Shown one piece after another: positions 39,388-48,266 of a stretch of 64,000 nt of DNA. The stretch covers positions 89,424-153,423 of the forward strand of contig JAETNR010000004.1 of the NCBI GenBank assembly GCA_021772055.1, written 5' to 3'. A program made the translations under genes and the position numbers. How positions within the stretch are numbered: the stretch's first letter is position 1; the number at the start of each line of letters is the position of its first letter. This DNA is from Blautia sp. (GTDB lineage Bacteria; Bacillota; Clostridia; Lachnospirales; Lachnospiraceae). The notes beneath the pieces were generated by a model. It made no database searches. It was not told where the DNA came from and worked only from the letters and a program-made list of their open reading frames with translations.

Positions 39388-42300
39388 TTATTCTTTGTCG
39401 TGAATTTCGCTGTGGAGCTGCTGGAGGGATTTGACTTCTTCGCTTCCGTGGGTCTTTACATATTTGATGCCGCTGGCAGTTGCTTTTGCTGCAGCGATGG
39501 TGGTCATGTAAGGAATTTTGGCCTTGATGGCTGCCTTGCGCAGATAACTGTCATCGTGGCGGCTGTCTTTTCCAACCGGGGAGTTTACGATCAGGTCGAT
39601 TTTTCCATTAGTGATCATATCCAGGATGTTGGGACGGCCTTCATAAAGCTTCTTCACCTTTTCTGCAGGGATGCCAGCTTCACTGATGAGTTCATAGGTA
39701 TTGCCTGTGGCAATGATACGGAACCCGTCTTCATAAAAGCTTCTTGCTACGTCCACAACCTCTGCTTTATCCTTGCGGTTTACGGAAATGAGAACCGTAC
39801 CTTCCAGAGGAAGTTTGGACTGGGTTGCTTCCTGCGCTTTATAAAAAGCTTCGCCGTAGGAGCGGGACAAGCCAAGTACTTCGCCTGTGGAGCGCATTTC
39901 CGGTCCAAGGATCGGGTCTACCTCCTGGAACATATTGAAGGGGAATACCGCTTCTTTTACGCCGTAGTTGGGAATCTCCTGTTCTTTTAAGCCAGGTACA
40001 GGAGATGGACGACCTGTCAGTTCGGAGGTAATAATGTCTGTAGCCAAAGGCACCATGCGGATGTTGCATACCTTGGAAACCAGCGGAACCGTACGGGAGG
40101 CTCTCGGGTTTGCTTCCAGTACGTAAACCTTTCCGTTTTCGATGGCATACTGCATATTCATGAGACCTTTGACATGCATTTCTTCCGCGATCTTTCTGGT
40201 GTATTCCTTAATTGTTTCCACATTCTCAGGGGAGATGTGAACAGAAGGAATAATACATGCAGAGTCGCCGGAATGTACGCCTGCAAGTTCAATATGCTCC
40301 ATAACGGCAGGTACAAAAGCGTGTGTGCCGTCGCTGATGGCGTCTGCTTCGCATTCGGTTGCATGATTCAGGAAACGGTCAATGAGGATGGGGCGGTCAG
40401 GCGTTACGCCTACAGCAGCCTTCATATAACCGGTCATGCTTTCTTCATCATAGACTACTTCCATGCCTCGTCCGCCAAGTACATAAGAAGGACGAACCAT
40501 AACCGGATAGCCGATCTTTTCTGCGATTGCGATCGCTTCTTCCACTGTGGTGGCCATACCGGACTCAGGCATTGGAATTTCAAGTTTCTCCATCATGGCG
40601 CGGAACAGATCGCGGTCTTCCGCCAGGTCAATGACGGATGGCGAGGTGCCGAGGATCTTTACGCCGTTTTTCTCAAGCTCGGAGGCCAGGTTCAAAGGAG
40701 TCTGTCCGCCGAACTGGGCGATCACCCCAAGGGGTTTTTCTTTCTTATAAATGCTTAAAACATCCTCTAAGGTTAATGGTTCGAAATACAGTTTATCGGA
40801 AGTATCGTAGTCGGTAGATACAGTTTCCGGGTTGCAGTTGACAATAATGGTTTCAAAACCAAGCTTCTTTAAAGCAAGAGAAGCGTGTACGCAGCAATAG
40901 TCAAATTCGATACCCTGGCCGATACGGTTAGGACCGCCTCCCAGGATCATAATCTTAGGCTTTTCTTCGGAAATGGGGTTTTTATCCGGAGCATTGTAGG
41001 TGGAGTAGTAGTAAGCGCTGTCCTGTGTTCCGCTTACATGAACGCCTTCCCATGTTTCCTCGATGCCAAGGGAAATCCTGTGATTGCGAATGGTCTCTTC
41101 CGGGATTTCCAGAATCTGGCTTAAATATTTGTCGGAAAATCCGTCTTTCTTAGCTGTGATCAGAAGTTGGTCGGAAGGAAGGGAGCCTTTGCTCTTTAAA
41201 AGTTCTTCTTCTTCCTCTACCAATTCCTTCATCTGCTCAATAAAATAAGTTTTTACTTTGGTAAGTTCAAAAATTTCTTCTGTGGTTGCTCCCTTGCGAA
41301 GGGCTTCGTACATAATGAAGTGACGTTCGCTGGAGGGAGTGATGAGGAGCTTTAGAAGCTCTTCTTTGGTCATGGAGTCAAAATTTTTGGCGTGACCCAG
41401 ACCGTAGCGGCCTGTTTCCAGGCTTCGGATGGCCTTCTGGAATGCTTCCTTGTAGGTTTTGCCGATACTCATGACTTCTCCTACCGCACGCATCTGTGTA
41501 CCAAGCTTGTCTTCTACGCCTTTGAATTTCTCAAAAGCCCAGCGGGCGAACTTGATTACAACGTAGTCGCCGTCGGGAACGTATTTATCCAGAGTTCCGT
41601 ATTTGCCGCAGGGGATATCTTTCAGAGTCAGGCCTGTTGCCAGCATAGCGGATACCAGGGCAATGGGGAAACCGGTTGCTTTGGAAGCCAGTGCGGAAGA
41701 ACGGGATGTTCTCGGGTTGATTTCGATAACAATAATTCTGTCGGAAACCGGGTCGTGGGCAAACTGTACGTTTGTACCGCCGATAACCTGTACGGATTCT
41801 ACGATTTTATAAGCCTGCTCCTGGAGGCGCTTCTGGCATTCCTCAGAAATGGTCAGCATTGGTGCGGAGCAGAAGGAATCGCCTGTGTGGACACCGAGAG
41901 GGTCAATGTTTTCGATGAAGCATACGGTGATCATGTTGTTGTCTGCATCCCGGACAACCTCCAGCTCCAGTTCTTCCCATCCGAGAATGGATTCTTCTAC
42001 AAGAACCTGGCCTACCAGGCTGGCCTGCAGGCCTCGTGCACAAACAGTTTTCAGCTCCTCTTTGTTATAAACAAGACCGCCGCCTGCACCTCCCATGGTA
42101 TAAGCAGGGCGCAGAACTACAGGATAGCCAAGCTGATCTGCAATGGCAAGAGCTTCCTCTACAGAGTAGGCAACTTCGCTTCGTGCCATTTCAATGCCAA
42201 GCTTGTCCATGGCTTTTTTAAATTCAATACGGTCCTCCCCACGTTCTATGGCATCTACCTGTACACCGATGACTTTCACCTGATATTTGTCAAGGATTCC

Positions 42301-42615
42301 GGCTTTATTTAATTCTGCACACAGGTTCAGACCGGACTGGCCTCCCAGGTTAGGCAGAAGAGCGTCCGGACGTTCTTTTTGGATGATCTGTTCCAGACGG
42401 TCTACATTCAGAGGCTCAATGTAGGTAACGTCTGCTGTTTCCGGGTCTGTCATGATAGTGGCCGGGTTGGAATTTACCAGCACGATCTCATAACCAAGCT
42501 TCTTGAGTGCCTTGCAAGCCTGTGTCCCCGAATAGTCAAACTCACAGGCCTGTCCGATCACAATAGGACCGGAGCCGATGATGAGTACTTTATGAATGTC
42601 TGTTCTTTGTGGCAT
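39388..42615 (-). CDS. carB: carbamoyl-phosphate synthase large subunit
   Basis: MPQRTDIHKVLIIGSGPIVIGQACEFDYSGTQACKAL; duplicated ATP-grasp domains; C-terminal MGS-like. In-frame upstream ATG at 42651 also possible. Confidence 0.97.
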   Translation of the reverse strand: MPQRTDIHKVLIIGSGPIVIGQACEFDYSGTQACKALKKLGYEIVLVNSNPATIMTDPETADVTYIEPLNVDRLEQIIQKERPDALLPNLGGQSGLNLCAELNKAGILDKYQVKVIGVQVDAIERGEDRIEFKKAMDKLGIEMARSEVAYSVEEALAIADQLGYPVVLRPAYTMGGAGGGLVYNKEELKTVCARGLQASLVGQVLVEESILGWEELELEVVRDADNNMITVCFIENIDPLGVHTGDSFCSAPMLTISEECQKRLQEQAYKIVESVQVIGGTNVQFAHDPVSDRIIVIEINPRTSRSSALASKATGFPIALVSAMLATGLTLKDIPCGKYGTLDKYVPDGDYVVIKFARWAFEKFKGVEDKLGTQMRAVGEVMSIGKTYKEAFQKAIRSLETGRYGLGHAKNFDSMTKEELLKLLITPSSERHFIMYEALRKGATTEEIFELTKVKTYFIEQMKELVEEEEELLKSKGSLPSDQLLITAKKDGFSDKYLSQILEIPEETIRNHRISLGIEETWEGVHVSGTQDSAYYYSTYNAPDKNPISEEKPKIMILGGGPNRIGQGIEFDYCCVHASLALKKLGFETIIVNCNPETVSTDYDTSDKLYFEPLTLEDVLSIYKKEKPLGVIAQFGGQTPLNLASELEKNGVKILGTSPSVIDLAEDRDLFRAMMEKLEIPMPESGMATTVEEAIAIAEKIGYPVMVRPSYVLGGRGMEVVYDEESMTGYMKAAVGVTPDRPILIDRFLNHATECEADAISDGTHAFVPAVMEHIELAGVHSGDSACIIPSVHISPENVETIKEYTRKIAEEMHVKGLMNMQYAIENGKVYVLEANPRASRTVPLVSKVCNIRMVPLATDIITSELTGRPSPVPGLKEQEIPNYGVKEAVFPFNMFQEVDPILGPEMRSTGEVLGLSRSYGEAFYKAQEATQSKLPLEGTVLISVNRKDKAEVVDVARSFYEDGFRIIATGNTYELISEAGIPAEKVKKLYEGRPNILDMITNGKIDLIVNSPVGKDSRHDDSYLRKAAIKAKIPYMTTIAAAKATASGIKYVKTHGSEEVKSLQQLHSEIHDKE

Positions 42616-42843
42616 GTCGATTTCCTCCTTTTCACCCGCAGTAACGGGCATGTTGGTACACCTTTCTCTATATTATATAGAAAATAAAAAAAAGCTCAAG
42701 TATTTTGTTTGGAGAAATCGACAATCCTTTTGAGGAATAGAGGGAAATTTGCTTTACAGTTTTGGGGGAATAAAGGGATTTGTATAAAATCTTTTTGTAT
42801 TTCGGGAAAATAATCCAGTTATTCCGTTTATCTCCAAATAAAA

Positions 42844-42880
42844 AATGTAAAGCTCGTGAAAATGAAATGGGCTTTACATT
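42844..42880 (-). terminator. terminator of a decayed minus-strand gene
   Basis: Minus strand: aatgtaaagcccatttcattttcacgagctttacattttttat. Confidence 0.6.
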
Positions 42881-42901
42881 CTGGCAGGTACGGTTATTGG
42901 G

Positions 42902-43013
42902 TTATGCTAATGCTAACTTTTCTTTTATCTTTCTGATTTCGTTTTCAAGAATGTTTACTTTAATAGCCAACATTTCTGTTTCGGTATCAGACCTTAAAGC
43001 TGCATCAAGCTTT
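42902..43013 (-). pseudogene. 3' fragment of a gene ending ..KLDAALRSDTETEMLAIKVNILENEIRKIKEKLALA*
   Basis: Minus-strand frame, preceded by an in-frame stop; helical C-terminal tail followed by its own terminator. Confidence 0.45.
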
Positions 43014-43046
43014 CAGCTAAGATCTAAATGACCTTTGGCAATTACT

Positions 43047-43394
43047 GGCGGCTTTATGCATAGTCAGATTAACGGGAATATATACTTTGCACTGGTGAAG
43101 CAACTCAAGAACAGTATATGTGCTGTGTTCATGGAAAATCTTGACCTTTATTTATCAGATGATGAATATGTGATACCAGATATTATGTTGATTTGTGACA
43201 GGAACTAGATTAAAAAAGACACATATAGAGGTGTTCCAGGATTTGTTGTAGAAACTCTGAGTCCTGCTACGTCTCTAAAAGATAAAACGGTTAAGAAAGA
43301 AAAGTATGCACAACTGGGCATTGACGAATACTGGATTGTATCTCCAAAATAGAGGTCAGTAGAGGTTCATTATTTAGAAGAATTTGTGCAGTAA
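43047..43394 (+). pseudogene. Uma2 family (DUF820, PD-(D/E)XK-type) endonuclease pseudogene
   Basis: GGFMHSQINGNIYFALVKQL..DDEYVIPDIMLICDRN*IKKDTYRGVPGFVVETLSPATSLKDKTVKKEKYAQLGIDEYWIVSPK*RSVEVHYLEEFVQ*: two in-frame stops. Confidence 0.85.
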
Positions 43395-43711
43395 TGGTAA
43401 TTGCAATGTTTGCATGCGGAGTTTCGGCGGAACAAATCTCAACAGAAGATTTAGATAAAATGAAAGAATATTATGCAGATGCAATTAGGGAAGATCAACT
43501 TTCGTGTAATTTAGCTGAGTATAACTTATCTGACTTTAAGGGGGATGCAGAGCTAACGGAATGCATTATGAGGGCATTATATACGTTTTGCATAACTGCT
43601 GGTGGTGATCCGGCAGATTTTTGGACGGGAAGAGATTTCGAAACATTTTATGGACTTTACCCAGATAAAATAACTTTCTCTGAAGAACAGCTGCACTATT
43701 TTGATGATTAA
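43394..43711 (+). CDS. hypothetical protein, probably 5'-truncated secreted protein fragment
   Basis: MVIAMFACGVSAEQISTEDLDKMKEYYADA..; looks like the end of a signal peptide with n-region missing. Confidence 0.4.
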   Translation: MVIAMFACGVSAEQISTEDLDKMKEYYADAIREDQLSCNLAEYNLSDFKGDAELTECIMRALYTFCITAGGDPADFWTGRDFETFYGLYPDKITFSEEQLHYFDD

Positions 43712-43828
43712 TTTCTTTCTGCTTCTTTGTTTGTGCAAAATTATAAATGGGATTGCAACGTTGCAAATGAAATGGATGTAATTGTGCAGGAATACAATCA
43801 CTATCAGTGCAGGGAGAGTTACATTCAT

Positions 43829-44016
43829 TTAGAGAAGGTTCTTAGCAATCTCTTTGGTGATTACTTTTGGAACCTTTCTCTCGTATTCTTCAATAGAAAT
43901 GTATCTGGACGGGATATTCAAAAATGCTATTGTCACCCCTTCTAATTCTGCAGCAGTCCTTGCATGACAACTTATGCAATATACAAATGCCGTCTTATGG
44001 CCGAATGCATTATTTC
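43829..44016 (-). pseudogene. gene fragment NNAFGHKTAFVYCISCHARTAAELEGVTIAFLNIPSRYISIEEYERKVPKVITKEIAKNLL*
   Basis: Open minus-strand frame beginning after a stop and lacking a start; family not recognised. Confidence 0.35.
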
Positions 44017-44280
44017 AATATTTTTACTGCTTTATTATTACTCCATTCAGAATAGTAGTTCTTTTTGGAGACAGTTTTGTAAGTACGAATTTGCATGTAC
44101 TTTCCTGATGTCCAGCATCCGCAGGCCTGCTTCAGCATCTTCCGGGAAGAACATCCCGGCCTGTGCTAGGTTCCCCAGTTCTTCCTCAAGCTCCGGGATC
44201 GTATCTTTCGTCAGGCTCTTTATCCCGATTCCGAAATGGATACGTGATTTTTATAAAAAGACTGACGGAATGAGGGGGAT

Positions 44281-44929
44281 TTCAGTGTCAACCAGTACTA
44301 CTATCCAGGGCGGATGGATCGCGACCAATACGATCACGGCGGAAAAGATTGCGTTGGGGGATTTTACAAATTACTGTACGGTAAATACAGGATATCCGGC
44401 AAGAATGCTTCCGACCAATATCTTCGGTGGAACGAAAGTAAGCGGAACCGCTGATACCGGAAGTATGGTTATTCGAAAGGTGACGGAATCACAGCAATAT
44501 CTGATGTTTTGCAATTACACGCCATTTTGCTTTAATGCGGGGGACGAGATATATTTCTACGGAAATATACCGAATTATTCGAGTACGGATTGTAGTGCAG
44601 CTATAAGAATCTGGTTCAACGGTATAAAAGTCTCAGGGCAATGGAATGTTGCCGGGGCGGCATATACGTCAAAGACATTTACGGCGGCATCCTCGGATAT
44701 CCGCTTGAAAACCAATATCTGCCCCACAGAGGTGGAAGTCTTACCGCTGTTCAACCAGATCGGCATCTACCAATTCGATTGGAAGCGCGATGGAGTCCAT
44801 CAAAAAATTGGATTTATTGCGGATTATCTGGAGCAGCAGGACAGCAATCTCTCGATTGGCGGTGGATATGATGAGCACGGCATGATGGACGAGAAAGTAG
44901 TCAATGATTTTTACCAGACGGCGAAATGA
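44281..44929 (+). pseudogene. phage tail-fibre C-terminal remnant with S74 intramolecular chaperone-like domain
   Basis: TAASSDIRLKTNICPTEVEVLPLFNQIGIYQFDWKRDGVHQKIGFIADYLEQ. The listed ORF start (43964) reads through unrelated sequence. Confidence 0.8.
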
Positions 44930-44962
44930 AGAACATGGAGTATTTGTATAAAGGATAAAATC

Positions 44963-45097
44963 ATGAGAAATTGGAAGAAATGGATTAAAGCTGCAGGAGT
45001 TAGAGCAGTCAAGACGGTTGCACAGACAGCGGTAGCAACCATCGGCACATCTGCAGCACTGGGGGAGGTCAACAGTAACCGTGTTACAAGGTGGTAA
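44963..45097 (+). pseudogene. truncated phage holin
   Basis: MRNWKKWIKAAGVRAVKTVAQTAVATIGTSAALGEVNSNRVTRW*: N-terminus of a clostridial phage holin, ends before the second TM. Confidence 0.75.
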
Positions 45098-45134
45098 GTC
45101 TCCCTAACTTGAAAAAGAAGGGAGGTGGTGCGAA

Positions 45135-45230
45135 ATGAGTACATACGAAGCAATCTCTTTGATGATTACTTTTGGAACATTCATAGTAGCGCTGCTTGCC
45201 TATATTGATAGGAAGAACAAGCGAAAATAA
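45135..45230 (+). CDS. putative holin-like toxin (Hol-Tox/TxpA-like small type I toxin), 31 aa
   Basis: GGAGGTGG RBS then MSTYEAISLMITFGTFIVALLAYIDRKNKRK*; single TM with basic tail. Below ORF-track length cutoff. Confidence 0.8.
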   Translation: MSTYEAISLMITFGTFIVALLAYIDRKNKRK

Positions 45231-45273
45231 ATAAACCTACCTTGTAATCTTGGCGGATGAAGGTAGGTTTATT
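45229..45273. terminator. bidirectional terminator shared by toxin mRNA and antisense RNA
   Basis: aataaacctacctt / aaggtaggtttatt: 14-bp perfect inverted repeat overlapping toxin stop codon. Confidence 0.85.
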
Positions 45274-45323
45274 ATAAACTCTATTTTGGGAAGCTAACCA
45301 CTTTGTGGGCGGTTGTTCCTTAT
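45229..45323 (-). ncRNA. candidate antisense antitoxin RNA (~95 nt)
   Basis: Minus-strand promoter TTGAAT-N17-TATATT (45330-45358) directed into the shared terminator. Confidence 0.55.
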
Positions 45324-45329
45324 ACCTAT

Positions 45330-45358
45330 AATATAGCATCACAAAACATAATATTCAA
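45330..45358 (-). promoter_or_regulatory. antisense RNA promoter
   Basis: -35 TTGAAT (45353-45358), 17-nt spacer, -10 TATATT (45330-45335), minus strand. Confidence 0.6.
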
Positions 45359-45359
45359 G

Positions 45360-45440
45360 CATAAGAGCAAAGAGAACGCCCAGGCCATGGTGGAAAAGCT
45401 GAAAGCAGCCGGGTTTGATGCAATTATCAAAGAGGTGTAA
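45360..45440 (+). pseudogene. phage endolysin C-terminal (SPOR-like) remnant
   Basis: HKSKENAQAMVEKLKAAGFDAIIKEV* with no upstream coding region. Confidence 0.65.
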
Positions 45441-45600
45441 AAATATCCCGGCAGGAATCGGGTCTTGCCGGGAGGAATGACTTAGAATCTTTCAAGCTAC
45501 ATTTTGTATATCTTTGTGTAACTTTGTTAGTCAAATGTTAGTCAATAGGAAAGAAGAAATCTTAACTGTAATCAATAAAGATACAAGTATAAAATTAGAA

Positions 45601-45637
45601 AACCTTGGAAAATGAATATTTTCCAAGGTTTTTTTCT
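45601..45637. terminator. hairpin terminator beside tRNA-Pro
   Basis: aaccttggaaaatgaatattttccaaggttttttt. Confidence 0.8.
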
Positions 45638-45639
45638 AG

Positions 45640-45713
45640 TCGAAGCGACAGGATTCGAACCTGCGGCCTCTGCGTCCCGAACGCAGCGCTCTACCAAACT
45701 GAGCCACGCTTCG
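45640..45713 (-). tRNA. tRNA-Pro (anticodon CGG)
   Basis: Minus strand cgaagcgtggctcagtttggtagagcgctgcgttcgggacgcagaggccgcaggttcgaatcctgtcgcttcga; 7-bp acceptor CGAAGCG/CGCTTCG, loop TTCGGGA. Confidence 0.95.
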
Positions 45714-45785
45714 CCAACTGCAAGAGCTATTATATTAATTTTTATCCTATTTGTCAATACCCAAAATGAAAAAAGTCATTTTTTT

Positions 45786-46721
45786 TCATCGGGTGATGAC
45801 GGACAGCTTTTCGTTATGAAGCGTAAAGGTTACATTCTGGTACATAGCCGGGGTTTCTCCGTCAGTGTGGAAGCGGATATTTTTGGTTGTGCGGATATTA
45901 ACTTTTTTACAGCGGAGAACATGGATGCCCCTGCAGCCTGTGTGTTTGCCGAAAAGTGCCAGCGGGAGAACTCCCAACGCTTTAAGACGGGGGATGCCGC
46001 AGGCGATAATCAGATCCAGATAGTCATCTCCCGGGAGGGCAGCAGGGCAGAACATAAAACCGCCCCCTTCGTAGCGCAGATTCATAGCAGCGGAAAAATA
46101 TACTTTTTTATAGACTTCAGGCTTTCTGCCGTCTACAGTGATTTCCATGGTCCGGCGTTTCATGGTCAGAAGCAGCCACAGCGCTGTCAGTAAGTAGATC
46201 AGTTTGCCGGAGTGGAAAAGATTCAGCATCTTTTTTACTTTTGATCTTTGTACAGAATAGCAAACAGCAGCATCAAAGCCTACTCCTGAACTGACTGCGA
46301 AGGAGTGGCGGGTGCGTTTCGGAGAGGAAGGGTTACAGCAGGAAGCACAGCCAATATTCAATTTGTCAATCTGCCGGGGATTCAGAATCATATGTAATGC
46401 GGCAACGGGATCCTTGGGCAGCTTCAGCCCCCGGACAAAGTCATTGCCGGAACCGGTGGGAATGCATGCAAATGTAATATTCTGAAAAGAGGTAAAACCA
46501 TTGATCACATTATTTATAGTGCCGTCCCCGCCTACGACAATGACAGTGATGGGATGGGAAGGGCTGGAGAGACTCTTTGCCAGTTTTTGCGCATCTTTTG
46601 AGCCTGTGAGGAGAAAAGCACGGTAATCGATCTTAAGACAGTCAAGCTCTGCTTTTACGTTGGACCACACTTTCAATCCTTTTCCTGAACCGGAAACGGG
46701 GTTTATTATAAAATAGTACAT
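45786..46721 (-). CDS. diacylglycerol/lipid kinase (YegS/DagK family)
   Basis: FIINPVSGSGKGLKVW, VVGGDGTINNVINGF, CIPTGSGNDFVRGL. Confidence 0.93.
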   Translation of the reverse strand: MYYFIINPVSGSGKGLKVWSNVKAELDCLKIDYRAFLLTGSKDAQKLAKSLSSPSHPITVIVVGGDGTINNVINGFTSFQNITFACIPTGSGNDFVRGLKLPKDPVAALHMILNPRQIDKLNIGCASCCNPSSPKRTRHSFAVSSGVGFDAAVCYSVQRSKVKKMLNLFHSGKLIYLLTALWLLLTMKRRTMEITVDGRKPEVYKKVYFSAAMNLRYEGGGFMFCPAALPGDDYLDLIIACGIPRLKALGVLPLALFGKHTGCRGIHVLRCKKVNIRTTKNIRFHTDGETPAMYQNVTFTLHNEKLSVITR

Positions 46722-46880
46722 TAGATTTTCCTCCGGAGTATCTGCGGATTTTGTAAATTCCGCTTATATTGGTATTTTACCAGTTTTAGGGGGACGGGGC
46801 AACTATATCCGGACAAATATGAATGAAACAGTTTTTTTTTCATATATATTAGGGAAACATAATTTTATGGAGGGAGCTGC

Positions 46881-48266
46881 TTGGCTGGATATCGGCGTTT
46901 TGTTGCATATGTATATGAATATGTGAAAGGGAAAAAAGGAACAAACTGCGGCTTCATTAAGGTAGAGGTGAAAGAACAGCGATGCAGACTGGAACTGCAC
47001 CTACGGTGTCCGGGAATACCGGAACAAGGGGAAGGGAAGGTTTACGGATTTGTAAGAAACAGCGGACTGATGGATGGATATCTCCTGGGAAGCTGCAAAA
47101 CCGAAGAAGGATCCATGCAGTGCATGGTCGAGACGGATGAACAGAATATGGGAAATTCCGGAATAGCCTTAGGAAGAATGGGAGGTCTGATTCTTGAGAC
47201 GGACGGGGGTGCATTTTTCGGAACGGAATGGGATGATATTCCAATCCGGCCGGAAAACTTCCGTAAGGTTAGGCAAAGCGCGGAAAGGAATGCAGAGGAG
47301 CAAAAGTCGGAAAAGAAGCCAAATGTGATGCAGGAGAAGGAAAGATCACAGGTAACAGAGGAGGCGGACAAAATGGAACCCGAAAGGGCAGAGGAGACAG
47401 AGCAGGCGAATGCACCGGGTCCCGAGAAAGCTGAGACTGCGGAAAGCGGAAACGATCCGGAACAGGAGGAGCAGCCTGAACGTGAGGAGCAGCAGGAAGA
47501 GAGTGAAGAAAACATTCCTGACAAAGAGGAGCTTAGGCCTGAACTTGTTTCCCAGTCAGTCTCAGGAGCAGAAAATGCCGAAGCTATAAACGAAATGTTT
47601 CAGCAGGAAGATGCAGGAATGGATGGCTTGCAGAAGGATGAGCAGCCAATGCCGCCGGAAACGCTGAATGCCCAACGCTCGATGCGGCCGGGGATGCCAG
47701 ATACTCAGCGCCCGATGCCGCCGGAGATGCCGGATACTCAGCGCCCGGAGCCGCCGGAGATGCCGGATACTCAGCGCCCGGAGCCACCGGAGATGCCGAA
47801 CACCCGTCATTCGATGCCGCCGGAGATGTCAGGCAGGCAGAACCCAATGCCGTCGGAAATGCAGAATCGAACTCCTTCAGCCGCTCCGCGCAATCCCCGT
47901 CCGAAGTCGTCTGGCCGGCCAGCCAGGGAACGTCCTGGAGAAATATTTCAGCCCTTTGAGGATGAGGAAATCACGGACTGCCGCAAGGTTCACATAAAGG
48001 ATCTGTCACATCTTAACAGACGTGACATGCCTCTTAGGAATAACCGATTCCTGCAGTATGGCTATTATAATTTCGGACATCTTTTGATCTGCTGCAGGGC
48101 AGACGGACGGTACATCCTGGGAGTCCCGGGCGGTTATGACCAGCAGGAACGCTTTATGGCAAATATGTTCGGATTCCCCTATTTTAAGGAAAGCCGCCAC
48201 ATTCAGGTCCCTCAGGGAAGAGGCGGCTACTGGTACCGTCTAATCAATACCCCGGATTTCCACTAG
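46881..48266 (+). CDS. DUF6128-like protein with central Pro-rich tandem repeat
   Basis: 461 aa, TTG start after atggagggag; conserved N- and C-terminal regions (FLQYGYYNFGHLLICCRADGRYILGVPGGYDQQERFMANMFGFPYFK) separated by acidic/Pro-rich linker. Confidence 0.8.
   Translation: MAGYRRFVAYVYEYVKGKKGTNCGFIKVEVKEQRCRLELHLRCPGIPEQGEGKVYGFVRNSGLMDGYLLGSCKTEEGSMQCMVETDEQNMGNSGIALGRMGGLILETDGGAFFGTEWDDIPIRPENFRKVRQSAERNAEEQKSEKKPNVMQEKERSQVTEEADKMEPERAEETEQANAPGPEKAETAESGNDPEQEEQPEREEQQEESEENIPDKEELRPELVSQSVSGAENAEAINEMFQQEDAGMDGLQKDEQPMPPETLNAQRSMRPGMPDTQRPMPPEMPDTQRPEPPEMPDTQRPEPPEMPNTRHSMPPEMSGRQNPMPSEMQNRTPSAAPRNPRPKSSGRPARERPGEIFQPFEDEEITDCRKVHIKDLSHLNRRDMPLRNNRFLQYGYYNFGHLLICCRADGRYILGVPGGYDQQERFMANMFGFPYFKESRHIQVPQGRGGYWYRLINTPDFH
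47649..47860 (+). repeat. 33-bp coding tandem repeat, 6-7 units (MPPEMPDTQRP consensus)
   Basis: Consecutive 33-nt units e.g. gagccgccggagatgccggatactcagcgcccg. Confidence 0.9.

Noticed and set aside
44099-44260. Minus-strand peptide SRIHFGIGIKSLTKDTIPELEEELGNLAQAGMFFPEDAEAGLRMLDIRK
   Set aside because: Coding-like fragment, but family not recognised; not called as a gene beyond noting the graveyard.
43964-44280. 5' part of the listed 321-aa ORF
   Set aside because: Reads through antisense of another fragment; only the region from ~44281 is phage tail-fibre sequence.
45500-45640. Phage attachment site duplication of the tRNA-Pro 3' end
   Set aside because: No second copy of the tRNA 3' segment was found in 42.6-45.6 kb by eye, and no integrase gene is present in the window.
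47562-47847. Minus-strand and +1-frame ORFs with internal repeats (RHRALSIRHLRR..., RCRILSARSRR...)
   Set aside because: Alternative-frame readings of the 33-bp coding repeat.
47649-47860. Possible CRISPR array from regularly spaced repeats
   Set aside because: Units are contiguous with no unique spacers and keep an open reading frame; it is a coding VNTR. No CRISPR array or cas genes seen in the window.
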